This document shows, piece by piece, positions 1 through 6,428 of a stretch of 64,000 nucleotides of DNA. The DNA is taken from positions 1-64,000 of the forward strand of contig JAGBCD010000018.1 in the NCBI GenBank assembly GCA_017938155.1, in the 5' to 3' direction. The stretch comes from Paludibacteraceae bacterium (lineage in GTDB: Bacteria > Bacteroidota > Bacteroidia > Bacteroidales > Paludibacteraceae). The notes beneath the pieces are model-generated. The model worked only from the letters and a program-made list of their open reading frames with translations. It did not search any database and was not told the origin of the DNA. Position 1 is the stretch's first letter. Each line of letters begins with the position of its first letter. The position numbers and the translations under genes were made by a program.

Positions 1-622
1 CCTAATCCGTGTACTCACACACGAGATTATGAATACCATCACGCCTATCGCTTCGCTCAGCGAAACACTCTCCAAAGACCCTGCTTCGCCTGATTTGGTA
101 ATGGGCTTGCAGACGATTTCAACCTCTTCTAAGGACCTCATCAAATTCGTCAACACCTACCGCAGTCTGACACGAGTAGCAACGCCAGTTAGAAAACCAT
201 TTTACTTGCGCGAACTCATGGAGCGTGTGGAGCAACTGACCAAACAGCAGATTGATGCCGCAGGTGCACGCTATCAATACACCGAACTGACCGATGATAT
301 TCTGCTATATGCGGACGAGGGACAAATCTCGCAAGTGGTGGTCAATCTCATCACCAATGCCTTGCAGGCAGAGGCAACCCAAATCACCATCACAGCCAAG
401 ATTGATGATTTCGATGCAGTCGTGATAGATGTCTGCAATAATGGTCATCCTATTAGCCCTGATAGTCAAGAGCAGATATTCATTCCATTCTTCACCACCA
501 AACCCGAAGGCTCAGGTATTGGTTTGAGTCTCTCCCGCCAAATCATGCGCCTACACAATGGTAGCATCCGCCTCGTTCGCAGCGACGAAAAGGGCACAAT
601 CTTTACTCTCGTTTTTAGATAA
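1..622 (+). CDS. Sensor histidine kinase, C-terminal part (cut by window start)
   Basis: The frame is open from base 2 to the stop at 620-622, so the gene starts before the window; the ATG at base 29 is internal. The first codons read LIRVLTHEIMN, an H-box with the phospho-accepting His at bases 20-22. A HATPase_c domain follows: N-box VVNLITNALQA, G1-like VCNNGHPI, F-box FIPFFTTK and G2 GSGIGLSLSRQI. It would autophosphorylate on His and pass the phosphate to a response regulator. The H-box and kinase core resemble the NtrB/AtoS group that often partners sigma-54 activators, and an rpoN gene lies in this window, but the partner is not visible, so that link is inference. Confidence 0.93.
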   Translation, partial: LIRVLTHEIMNTITPIASLSETLSKDPASPDLVMGLQTISTSSKDLIKFVNTYRSLTRVATPVRKPFYLRELMERVEQLTKQQIDAAGARYQYTELTDDILLYADEGQISQVVVNLITNALQAEATQITITAKIDDFDAVVIDVCNNGHPISPDSQEQIFIPFFTTKPEGSGIGLSLSRQIMRLHNGSIRLVRSDEKGTIFTLVFR

Positions 623-781
623 ACCCGTTGACACATTGCATAATCTTTCAACACTCCCAATCTCACCTAGCAGTAAACTCACGGTAGTTTCTCTTTTTGG
701 CACACCTTTTGCTCGTATCATTGCAAATCAGTTGTAAAAATAAGCTAAATGTATTAAAAAATACAAAATCTCACTCCTACA

Positions 782-813
782 TTTGGTCATATCAAAAAAA
801 TATTGTATCTTTG
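782..813 (+). promoter_or_regulatory. Bacteroidetes-type promoter for the antitoxin-GNAT pair
   Basis: A -33 element TTTG (782-785) and a -7 element TATCTTTG (806-813) are separated by 20 bases, matching the primary-sigma consensus of Bacteroidetes. The 52-residue ORF starts about 50 bases downstream. Confidence 0.8.
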
Positions 814-863
814 CAGCGGATAATAGTGTAGTGATTAATACCTAAATCAAAATAATAACAATT

Positions 864-1022
864 ATGGCAAGACCAATTCAAGCAATTCCAACTCTTAGCG
901 GCCCTGAGGCAATACGATTTGAGAGTGCAGCAATGCGTACCGAGGCAAACCCTGGTACTATAGATTATTGCCATCAAGCGCAAGTCGTTGCAGCATATCT
1001 CCAAAAATCTAATGTCTTATGA
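864..1022 (+). CDS. Putative small antitoxin of a GNAT toxin-antitoxin pair
   Basis: This 52-residue ORF begins MARPIQAIPTLSGPEAIRFE and ends QVVAAYLQKSNVL. Its stop overlaps the start of the acetyltransferase by four bases (ATGA, 1019-1022), the usual sign of translational coupling. A promoter lies directly upstream. Small proteins with a GRPIxAxPxLxG-type start and a TIDF/Y-xxQ-type tail are, from memory, common partners upstream of GNAT genes in Bacteroidales. By analogy with TacA-TacT it should neutralise the toxin and repress the operon. No ribbon-helix-helix motif is evident, so the DNA-binding mode is unknown. The antitoxin role is inference from gene order, size and overlap. Confidence 0.72.
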   Translation: MARPIQAIPTLSGPEAIRFESAAMRTEANPGTIDYCHQAQVVAAYLQKSNVL

Positions 1023-1627
1023 CGCTAGAGAAACTACTCAGTACATGTGACATTCATCATGCAACAGCGGAAAAACTCGCTGCTTGCGAATCGTTTTCAT
1101 GTGATGATAAAGACCTTGATGAGTTTTTTGCTAAGGATTCATTGCTATACCAACAAAAGTTACTTGGAAAGACTTATCTATTTTGCCTAAAAGAAGATCC
1201 ATCTACAATTATTACTGCTTTTTCACTTTCTAACGATAGTATTCGTATTACTAATAGTTTGAAGGATGAATATAAAGAACAATTTCTAGAAGAAGCTGAA
1301 TTGCGCGACAAAACTATGAAGCGCTTTCCTTCAGTACTTATTGGACGTTTTGCTACTGATTCCCATTTTGAAGGAAAGGGATACGGATCTGCTGTAATGG
1401 ACTTTATTAAGATAGTATTTCGCATTAACAACCGAACAGGATGTCGTTTTCTAATTGTTGATGCATACAACAATCATAGAACTTTACACTTTTATGAAAA
1501 GAATGGTTTTAAGTACCTTATTGAAGATGAAGAGTCAGAGGCAAAGTATGTTGGCGTGAGTAAAAATAAGTTACCTCTTAATACTCGTTTGATGTATTTT
1601 GATCTTCTAGATATAAAGGTTAATTAA
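1019..1627 (+). CDS. GNAT N-acetyltransferase, probable toxin (TacT/AtaT-like)
   Basis: A 202-residue GNAT-fold protein. The acetyl-CoA binding loop is FEGKGYGSAVMDF (about residues 118-130, Q/R-x-x-G-x-G/A type). The late motif LHFYEKNGFKYL (about 156-167) carries the tyrosine typical of GNAT catalysis. TacT- and AtaT-type toxins acetylate aminoacyl-tRNA and stop translation; size, the cognate small ORF with a four-base overlap, and the adjacent AbiF gene fit that role. Codons are more T-ending than in the core genes further right, which suggests recent acquisition. A non-toxin GNAT enzyme (for example antibiotic or protein acetylation) is the main alternative. Confidence 0.82.
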   Translation: MTLEKLLSTCDIHHATAEKLAACESFSCDDKDLDEFFAKDSLLYQQKLLGKTYLFCLKEDPSTIITAFSLSNDSIRITNSLKDEYKEQFLEEAELRDKTMKRFPSVLIGRFATDSHFEGKGYGSAVMDFIKIVFRINNRTGCRFLIVDAYNNHRTLHFYEKNGFKYLIEDEESEAKYVGVSKNKLPLNTRLMYFDLLDIKVN

Positions 1628-1651
1628 TTCCACGATTATACTTCATTCTAG

Positions 1652-1678
1652 CAGCACCCTCTCGGTGCTGTTTTTTTT
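1652..1678 (+). terminator. Rho-independent terminator after the GNAT gene
   Basis: A perfect 7-bp stem (CAGCACC 1652-1658 with GGTGCTG 1664-1670) and a 5-base loop are followed by eight T. Confidence 0.92.
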
Positions 1679-1770
1679 ATACTACTGCAACGATAAAAAT
1701 AGATAAAAACAGACAAAAACGGAATTTTTCGGAAAAATAAAAACAAAAATCAACTTTTTACTTCAAAATA

Positions 1771-1802
1771 TTTGTACATGTCGAAAAATATTCGTACTTT
1801 TG
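1771..1802 (+). promoter_or_regulatory. Promoter for the AbiF leader RNA and gene
   Basis: TTTG (1771-1774), 20 bases, TACTTTTG (1795-1802). Transcription would start near 1809, giving a leader of about 90 bases before the AbiF start codon. Confidence 0.8.
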
Positions 1803-1808
1803 CAGCGT

Positions 1809-1880
1809 GAAATTGATAACAGTACCCGTTGTGCATACCATAAGAACTGCCGGCGGGTCATTCTTTTGAATAAGAGTAAG
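1809..1880 (+). ncRNA. Candidate structured RNA upstream of AbiF (abiF-motif-like)
   Basis: The leader between the promoter and the AbiF ATG contains ACCCG (1824-1828) pairing with CGGGT (1854-1858). AAGAA in the loop (1842-1846) can pair with TTCTT (1861-1865) just after the stem, giving an H-type pseudoknot. The self-complementary GCCGGC (1849-1854) sits inside. From memory, a conserved abiF RNA motif has been described next to Abi_2 genes. Whether this sequence matches that model needs a covariance search. It could act as an RNA antitoxin or guide-like partner, or simply as a cis leader. Confidence 0.45.
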
Positions 1881-1900
1881 TATTATATAGAAAAAACACC

Positions 1901-2866
1901 ATGGCAAACAAACCTTCACGGACTGTAGATGAACAAATTGATTTGTTAGAACGGCGCGGAATAAAAATTCAGAATCGTCGTAAGGTTGCTAATTGGTTAA
2001 GGAGAGTTAGTTACTATCGCCTTAAGGGTTATTGGTGGGAAATGCAAGATAATACTGTGAATCATCATTTTGCGAAAGGTTGGTCTTTTGAAGATATCAT
2101 AGAGCGATACCAATTTGATAAAGAGTTAAGAATTACTCTTTTCCATGCGATTGAAACATTGGAAATAGCATTGCGTACAAAACTGATTTACCACATGTCA
2201 CAAGCACATGGTGGTTTGTGGTATCTTGATTCATCCTTAACTGTAGATTCTGCGTTGCATAACAAACACTTGTTTCAGTTAAAAGATGAATTTGCAAAAA
2301 GCAAAGAGGTGTTTGTAAAAGAATATTTAAGTAAACATCCTAATCATCTTGTCCCTCCAAAAAAAGGGTATCAATCTGATGAGGATCCTGATGCATGGAT
2401 AATATTGGAAGTAGCTACCTTTGGAGAATTATCCAAGATATACAAGAATCTTAATCACCAATTACCAGCAAAATCTGCGATAGCCAATGATTTTGGATTA
2501 GATAAACATAGCGATTTATCTAGTTGGTTAGAAACTATGGCATATTTACGAAACATGGTAGCTCATCATTCGCGTTTGTGGAGTCGTAATATGGTTAAAA
2601 AGCCAACTACCGTTACAAAAACTCGTAATACATGGTTGGAGTTTCCTTTAGCTCCAGCAGTAGAAAAGCGTCCTTTTTATCTAATTTCGGTACTGCTATA
2701 TTTATGTGATGCTGTTGGCGAGGGCGAACATTTACGCAATGATATTCATCGGTTAGTATATCGTTATCGCCATTTGCCTTTATTTAGAATGGGTTTCTTC
2801 CCAAAATGGGGGGACCAACCATTATGGAAGTTATCGCTCTTGCGGCGAATATGCTTGTATTTTTAA
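1901..2866 (+). CDS. AbiF/AbiD-type abortive infection protein (Abi_2, HEPN)
   Basis: A 321-residue Abi_2 family protein. The N-terminal RVSYYRLKGYW block (residues 35-45) and VATFGELSKIY (171-181) are family hallmarks. The sequence R217-NMVA-H222 is a HEPN-type R-x4-H RNase motif followed by HSRLWSRN. Known members (AbiD, AbiF) block phage multiplication, and the HEPN motif suggests RNA cleavage on infection. The gene stands alone between its own promoter with a structured leader and a strong terminator, next to a toxin-antitoxin pair. Codon use is T-rich like the GNAT gene and unlike the core genes further right, so horizontal acquisition is likely. The phage or trigger is unknown. Confidence 0.9.
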   Translation: MANKPSRTVDEQIDLLERRGIKIQNRRKVANWLRRVSYYRLKGYWWEMQDNTVNHHFAKGWSFEDIIERYQFDKELRITLFHAIETLEIALRTKLIYHMSQAHGGLWYLDSSLTVDSALHNKHLFQLKDEFAKSKEVFVKEYLSKHPNHLVPPKKGYQSDEDPDAWIILEVATFGELSKIYKNLNHQLPAKSAIANDFGLDKHSDLSSWLETMAYLRNMVAHHSRLWSRNMVKKPTTVTKTRNTWLEFPLAPAVEKRPFYLISVLLYLCDAVGEGEHLRNDIHRLVYRYRHLPLFRMGFFPKWGDQPLWKLSLLRRICLYF

Positions 2867-2886
2867 GGATAGAATTAACTAAAAAT

Positions 2887-2914
2887 AGGGTGTGTCAAAA
2901 AGCTGACACACTCT
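2887..2914 (+). terminator. Terminator after AbiF
   Basis: An 11-bp stem with one G-T pair (2887-2897 with 2904-2914) and a 6-base loop is followed by a T-rich tract. Confidence 0.85.
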
Positions 2915-2968
2915 ATTTATTTGCATATTCGCCTTTGTCGAAAAATTTGCCTTAAACAAACAGTATAT

Positions 2969-3071
2969 AAAAAATGCGAATTCCATCGATAATGATGGAA
3001 CTCGACTTTGTGTTTTTTTAATGCACATGAAGTGGCTAAAGTCCACACGGGCACTATCATTCTTTCTAAAT
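2969..3071 (-). ncRNA. Candidate small RNA (~100 nt) on the minus strand
   Basis: On the minus strand a -7 element TACCTTTG (3085-3078) would start transcription near 3071. The transcript would end at an intrinsic terminator: GAGTTCCATC (3003-2994) pairs with GATGGAATTC (2987-2978) with one wobble, followed by six U. A small GTGG/CCAC hairpin lies in the middle. There is no convincing ORF. The layout copies that of the tRNA-Lys gene 1.5 kb away (same promoter type, same strand). Function unknown; regulation of AbiF, whose transcript converges on it, is one possibility. Confidence 0.5.
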
Positions 3072-3077
3072 CGGGTG

Positions 3078-3106
3078 CAAAGGTACTGCTTTTTTATATA
3101 AGCAAA
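3078..3106 (-). promoter_or_regulatory. Minus-strand promoter of the candidate small RNA
   Basis: Minus-strand TTTG (3106-3103) and TACCTTTG (3085-3078) with 17 bases between them, a little shorter than the usual 19-21. Confidence 0.5.
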
Positions 3107-3486
3107 TTTTATTATAAAAAATCTTATTTTCTTAACAAAAAGAAGATATTTGATGTATAAATGAATATTTCAAACAATAAATTCTTAAAATTCATTTTAA
3201 TCTATTGTTATACGATGAACTGAATTCTTATCGCTATTAAGTAAATAATCATTAACTCCACTAAAAACACTTTCTCAAAATATATGTAAAATGTAATTTA
3301 TCTGCCATTTTGGCAGTCCGTTTAACATTTTAAACTTAACATATTTATTTTATGTATAAAGATAACTAATGGCATAATCATTGTAAGCACTTACTTGGTG
3401 ATTGCCAGGTATCAGTTAATCGGCCTAAGACATGAAACCAAACAATCACTAAAGTTTAATCTTAATGGTCGAGAAAGGAGTAGCAT
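3107..3486. other. AT-rich intergenic region with one small hairpin
   Basis: No ORF with coding character is seen. The only clear structure is CTGCCA-TTT-TGGCAG at 3302-3316. The promoter of the DUF2188 gene must lie here, but no clean TAnnTTTG match stands out. Confidence 0.4.
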
Positions 3487-3708
3487 ATGGGAAAAAATCA
3501 ACACGTTGTACCAGTAGGAGACAAGTGGGGAGTAAAAGGCGAGGGTAATTCCAAATATACGGCTATCACAAATACCCAAAGAGAAGCCGCTGAAATTGCA
3601 AGAAGAATTGCCATTAATCAAGAATCTGAGCGTTTTATACATCGACCAGATGGACGTATACGCGAGCGTGACTCTTATGGCAATGATCCATTCCCACCAA
3701 GAGGCTAA
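3487..3708 (+). CDS. DUF2188 family small protein
   Basis: A 73-residue protein with the full DUF2188 pattern: QHVVPVGDKWGVKGEGNSK near the start, TQREAAEIARRIA in the middle and HRPDGRIRERDSYGNDPFPP at the end. A strong ribosome binding site (AAAGGAG, 8 bases before ATG) fixes the start. DUF2188 proteins are small soluble proteins of unknown function, widespread and often on mobile DNA. It sits alone between a non-coding stretch and its own terminator. The family assignment is firm; no function can be given. Confidence 0.88.
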   Translation: MGKNQHVVPVGDKWGVKGEGNSKYTAITNTQREAAEIARRIAINQESERFIHRPDGRIRERDSYGNDPFPPRG

Positions 3709-3718
3709 AAACCAAGTG

Positions 3719-3746
3719 GCAGTAGTGTTTTCACTACTGCTTTTTT
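3719..3746 (+). terminator. Terminator after the DUF2188 gene
   Basis: A perfect 9-bp stem (3719-3727 with 3732-3740), TTTT loop, then six T. Confidence 0.93.
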
Positions 3747-3786
3747 CTTTTGTTACAACTGGCAAAGAAGTACGTAATTTTTTGAA

Positions 3787-4044
3787 ATATGCAAATAGAA
3801 GTTGAGATTTGGAGAAAAATGTAGAAAAATAGGGAGATGTTGCAAAAAAGGAGGTTTAAGAATAAATGGAATACAAATAGGCATGCGATGCACGCCATAG
3901 GATATGTTAAGGTGTTTGTGTGGAAGGTTCTTCAAAAAAGTGCGAAGATTTACGAAAGGTGGTGGAGGATGTCGTTGGCTTCGGGGATGGAGAGTTTTTG
4001 ACGGATTTGAGGAGTATACTGTAAAAGGAGAGAAAAGTTCGGAA
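3787..4044. other. Purine-rich non-coding stretch
   Basis: This stretch is strongly A+G-rich on the plus strand (many GGAG, GAAAAA and GGTGG runs). It has an open frame on the minus strand, but the translation is proline- and histidine-rich without a recognisable domain, start signal or codon bias. It may be a degraded or dispersed repeat. I see no gene in it. Confidence 0.4.
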
Positions 4045-4101
4045 TACCACATCACACCTGTGGTAAAAATGAGATCAACCATGCTTGTATTCAAGCGTGG
4101 T
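4045..4101. repeat. Two adjacent hairpins
   Basis: TACCACA (4045-4051) pairs with TGTGGTA (4059-4065). ACCATGCTTG (4078-4087) pairs with CAAGCGTGGT (4092-4101), one G-T wobble. They lie at the junction between the purine-rich stretch and the PepSY-TM remnant. Confidence 0.6.
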
Positions 4102-4445
4102 TGGATACGTTGGCTATTGATAATCAAATCTTACAATACTATTTCCCCGACTCTACTAATCTCAAAGTATTCTTAAAAGGAAATAGCAACATATTGGTTT
4201 CCCTAACAAATGGCCATGTTGTGGTTGAACAAGTGCACAAACGCCCTATCTTGGGGGCACTAAGCAAATTGCACTACAACCCAAACAAAGCATGGACATG
4301 GTTCTCAGACTTATTTGCCATCTCCATGATAATCGTCATCATTACTGGCATTGGCATGCTCAAGGGCAAACATGGACTTTGGGGAATAGGAGGAATAGAA
4401 CTACTCATCGGTATGCTCATACCGCTGCTATTTTCACTACTCTAA
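4101..4445 (+). pseudogene. PepSY-associated TM protein, 5'-truncated remnant
   Basis: The open frame encodes LDTLAIDNQILQYYFPDSTN, then KVFLKGNSNILVSLTNGHVV and KLHYNPNKAWTWFSDLFAIS, two hydrophobic segments and a WGIGGIELLIG ending. This is the C-terminal part of the PepSY_TM_like_2 family (usually about 180-200 residues). The first membrane helix and first half of the PepSY domain are absent and not found in other frames upstream. The only possible start is TTG at 4101, inside a hairpin and without a ribosome binding site. The frame is open further upstream but shows no family similarity. This reads as a gene that lost its 5' part by deletion or insertion. Confidence 0.75.
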
Positions 4446-4492
4446 TAGTTATTCGAAAGAAAACAAAAAGTGGTAGCATAGGATAAGAAAAC

Positions 4493-4520
4493 AAAAAGAG
4501 CAGAGAATTTTCTCTGCTCT
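4493..4520 (-). terminator. Terminator of tRNA-Lys (minus strand)
   Basis: A perfect 10-bp stem (4497-4506 with 4511-4520); on the minus strand it directly follows the tRNA and ends in five T. Confidence 0.9.
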
Positions 4521-4522
4521 TG

Positions 4523-4595
4523 TGATTCAGCTGGGGCTCGAACCCAGGACCCCATCCTTAAAAGGGATGTGCTCTACCTGCTGAGCTACTGAATC
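4523..4595 (-). tRNA. tRNA-Lys (TTT anticodon)
   Basis: Reading the minus strand, the acceptor stem is GATTCAG/CTGAATC, the anticodon stem is CATCC/GGATG with loop CTTTTAA (anticodon TTT), and the T-arm is CTGGG-TTCGAGC-CCCAG. Discriminator is A; CCA is not encoded. The accessory genes at 860-4445 lie on its 3' side, the usual side for integration, but no copy of the tRNA end was found at the other boundary. Confidence 0.97.
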
Positions 4596-4640
4596 TCCTT
4601 TTCAACAATCGTAAAGGGTATTTCCTTACGAAAGCGGATG

Positions 4641-4671
4641 CAAAGGTACTACATTTTTTTGAATTAGCAAA
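4641..4671 (-). promoter_or_regulatory. Promoter of tRNA-Lys
   Basis: Minus strand TTTG (4671-4668), 19 bases, TACCTTTG (4648-4641). Confidence 0.8.
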
Positions 4672-4718
4672 ATTTTTCTACATTTTTTTAGAAAAAGATT
4701 ATAAAAAGGGGGCAATTA

Positions 4719-4749
4719 TTGTTCATTCAAAAATAAAGCTGTAGCTTTG
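4719..4749 (+). promoter_or_regulatory. Promoter of ispG
   Basis: TTG (4719-4721), 20 bases, TAGCTTTG (4742-4749). Confidence 0.7.
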
Positions 4750-4838
4750 CAACACAAAATTGGCGCAATGCTATTTGGATAGCAAAGCCATAAAAAATCA
4801 TTTACTACGATTATTAACGCAAACAGCGGGCACTAATT

Positions 4839-6245
4839 ATGAACATTCAATTAACTTACTACCGTAGACCAACCACCACCACTAACGTGGGAGGACTACT
4901 AATCGGTAGCGAACATCCTGTTCGTATCCAAACCATGGCCAACACCTCCACCAATGACATCGAAGGAAGTGTTGCACAAGCCGAACGTTGTATAAGTGCT
5001 GGCGCTGAACTTCTGCGCTTTACCACACAAGGCATACGCGAAGTAGAATCACTTGCGAGAATACATAAAATCATCAAAGGTTCACAACCTAAAGATAAAC
5101 AATGTCCTCTCGTGGCAGACGTACACTTCCAGTCGGACGTAGCAGATGCTGCTGCGCAAGTGGTAGAAAAAGTGCGAATCAATCCTGGCAACTATATTGA
5201 CCCAGCTCGAAAATTCAAACAAATAGATTATACCCATGAAGAATATCAAGCAGAATTAGAACGCCTTCGTACACGATTTGTTCAACTGCTCAACATCTGC
5301 AAAGAACATAAAACGGCTATTCGCTTGGGCGTGAATCATGGCAGTTTGAGCGACCGCATCATGTCACGATATGGAGATACTCCAGAAGGTATGGTGGAAA
5401 GTTGCATGGAGTTTTTACGAGTTGCAGTAAGTGAAGATTTCAAGGATATCGTTTTGTCGATTAAAGCAAGCAACACTCGCATTATGGTAACAACCGTCCG
5501 ACTACTAGTGTGGCAAATGCAAGAGGAAGGAATGCGTTTCCCTCTACATTTGGGAGTGACAGAAGCTGGCGAAGGAGAAGATGGACGTGTCAAATCTGCT
5601 GTCGGCATTGGAGCATTGCTGGCAGATGGTATCGGAGACACTATTCGCGTCAGCCTAAGTGAAGCACCCGAGAAAGAGTTACCCGTAGCACAAGCTTTGG
5701 TAAACTACTTCGCAGACAAACAAAGTATTCGCTATGCTCATGACACCAAAGTATATATAGAAAACGGTTGTGTTTATTACGCCAACTCGGACCATTCTTG
5801 GGAAGATTTTCAACTACATGCGGCAGCCGAATGTGGGCGACTATTATGGGACTACCAATGCAATGAAATCAGTTTAGCTAACGAACATTTTGCACCCGAA
5901 CAACTCGAACGCTTGGCTAAAGATATACTACAAGCAGCGCGCGTACGCATGTACAAGACAGAATACATATCATGCCCAGGATGCGGACGCACTCTATTTG
6001 ACTTGGAACAAACCATCGCACAAGTTAAATCGGCTACCCAACACCTACAAGGATTGAAGATTGGCATCATGGGATGCATCGTCAATGGACCAGGAGAAAT
6101 GGCAGACGCAGACTATGGCTATGTAGGAGCAGGACGTGGGAAAGTGAGCCTATATCGAGGCAAAGAATGTGTATTAAAAAACATTCCACAAGAAGAAGCT
6201 GTCAAACAATTACTTTCCCTAATAGAAGCAGATAAGAAAGCATAG
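4839..6245 (+). CDS. ispG: 4-hydroxy-3-methylbut-2-en-1-yl diphosphate synthase IspG
   Basis: Converts methylerythritol cyclodiphosphate to HMBPP in the non-mevalonate isoprenoid pathway, using a [4Fe-4S] cluster. The N-terminal TIM barrel (about residues 1-290) has VRIQTMANTSTNDI, ADVHFQSDVA, KVRINPGNY and LHLGVTEAGEGEDGR. The cluster domain has C379-PGC382-GRTLFDL and GC413-IVNGPGE420. The length is 468 residues. Plant, Chlamydia and Bacteroidetes enzymes are usually about 600 because of an extra A* domain between barrel and cluster domain; the bacterial two-domain type has about 370. Here only about 80-90 residues lie in that place, so A* looks much reduced (see findings). Monocistronic, with its own promoter and terminator. 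Confidence 0.96.
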   Translation: MNIQLTYYRRPTTTTNVGGLLIGSEHPVRIQTMANTSTNDIEGSVAQAERCISAGAELLRFTTQGIREVESLARIHKIIKGSQPKDKQCPLVADVHFQSDVADAAAQVVEKVRINPGNYIDPARKFKQIDYTHEEYQAELERLRTRFVQLLNICKEHKTAIRLGVNHGSLSDRIMSRYGDTPEGMVESCMEFLRVAVSEDFKDIVLSIKASNTRIMVTTVRLLVWQMQEEGMRFPLHLGVTEAGEGEDGRVKSAVGIGALLADGIGDTIRVSLSEAPEKELPVAQALVNYFADKQSIRYAHDTKVYIENGCVYYANSDHSWEDFQLHAAAECGRLLWDYQCNEISLANEHFAPEQLERLAKDILQAARVRMYKTEYISCPGCGRTLFDLEQTIAQVKSATQHLQGLKIGIMGCIVNGPGEMADADYGYVGAGRGKVSLYRGKECVLKNIPQEEAVKQLLSLIEADKKA

Positions 6246-6280
6246 CACAACGACTAAGCCACCCAAGGAAAGTATCCCAT

Positions 6281-6317
6281 ATACACCCATTAGCATCTAA
6301 TGCTTTGGGTGTATTTT
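6281..6317 (+). terminator. Terminator after ispG
   Basis: ATACACCC (6281-6288) pairs with GGGTGTAT (6307-6314), with an inner AGCAT/ATGCT stem, followed by T residues. Confidence 0.8.
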
Positions 6318-6360
6318 GATGATTGAAACGACCATGATACGCATCATTTTTCGAGTATTT

Positions 6361-6392
6361 TTTGTTCATGTACATTTTTTTTTGTAATTTTG
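6361..6392 (+). promoter_or_regulatory. Promoter of the PPi-PFK gene
   Basis: TTTG (6361-6364), 20 bases, TAATTTTG (6385-6392). Confidence 0.8.
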
Positions 6393-6428
6393 TCGGCGAA
6401 GTAAATAAATTATAATCTCTAATATATT

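Noticed and set aside
792..1004. Minus-strand ORF opposite the small antitoxin
   Set aside because: It lies opposite the 52-residue ORF, lacks a promoter and has a Cys-rich composition unlike a real protein.
3753..4127. Minus-strand open frame of 124 codons
   Set aside because: The translation is rich in Pro, His and Phe without domain, signal or ribosome binding site. It mirrors the purine bias of the plus strand and overlaps the PepSY-TM remnant.
4523..4595. Attachment site of an integrated island at tRNA-Lys
   Set aside because: No second copy of the tRNA 3' end was found at the far side of the accessory genes, and no integrase is present in the window.
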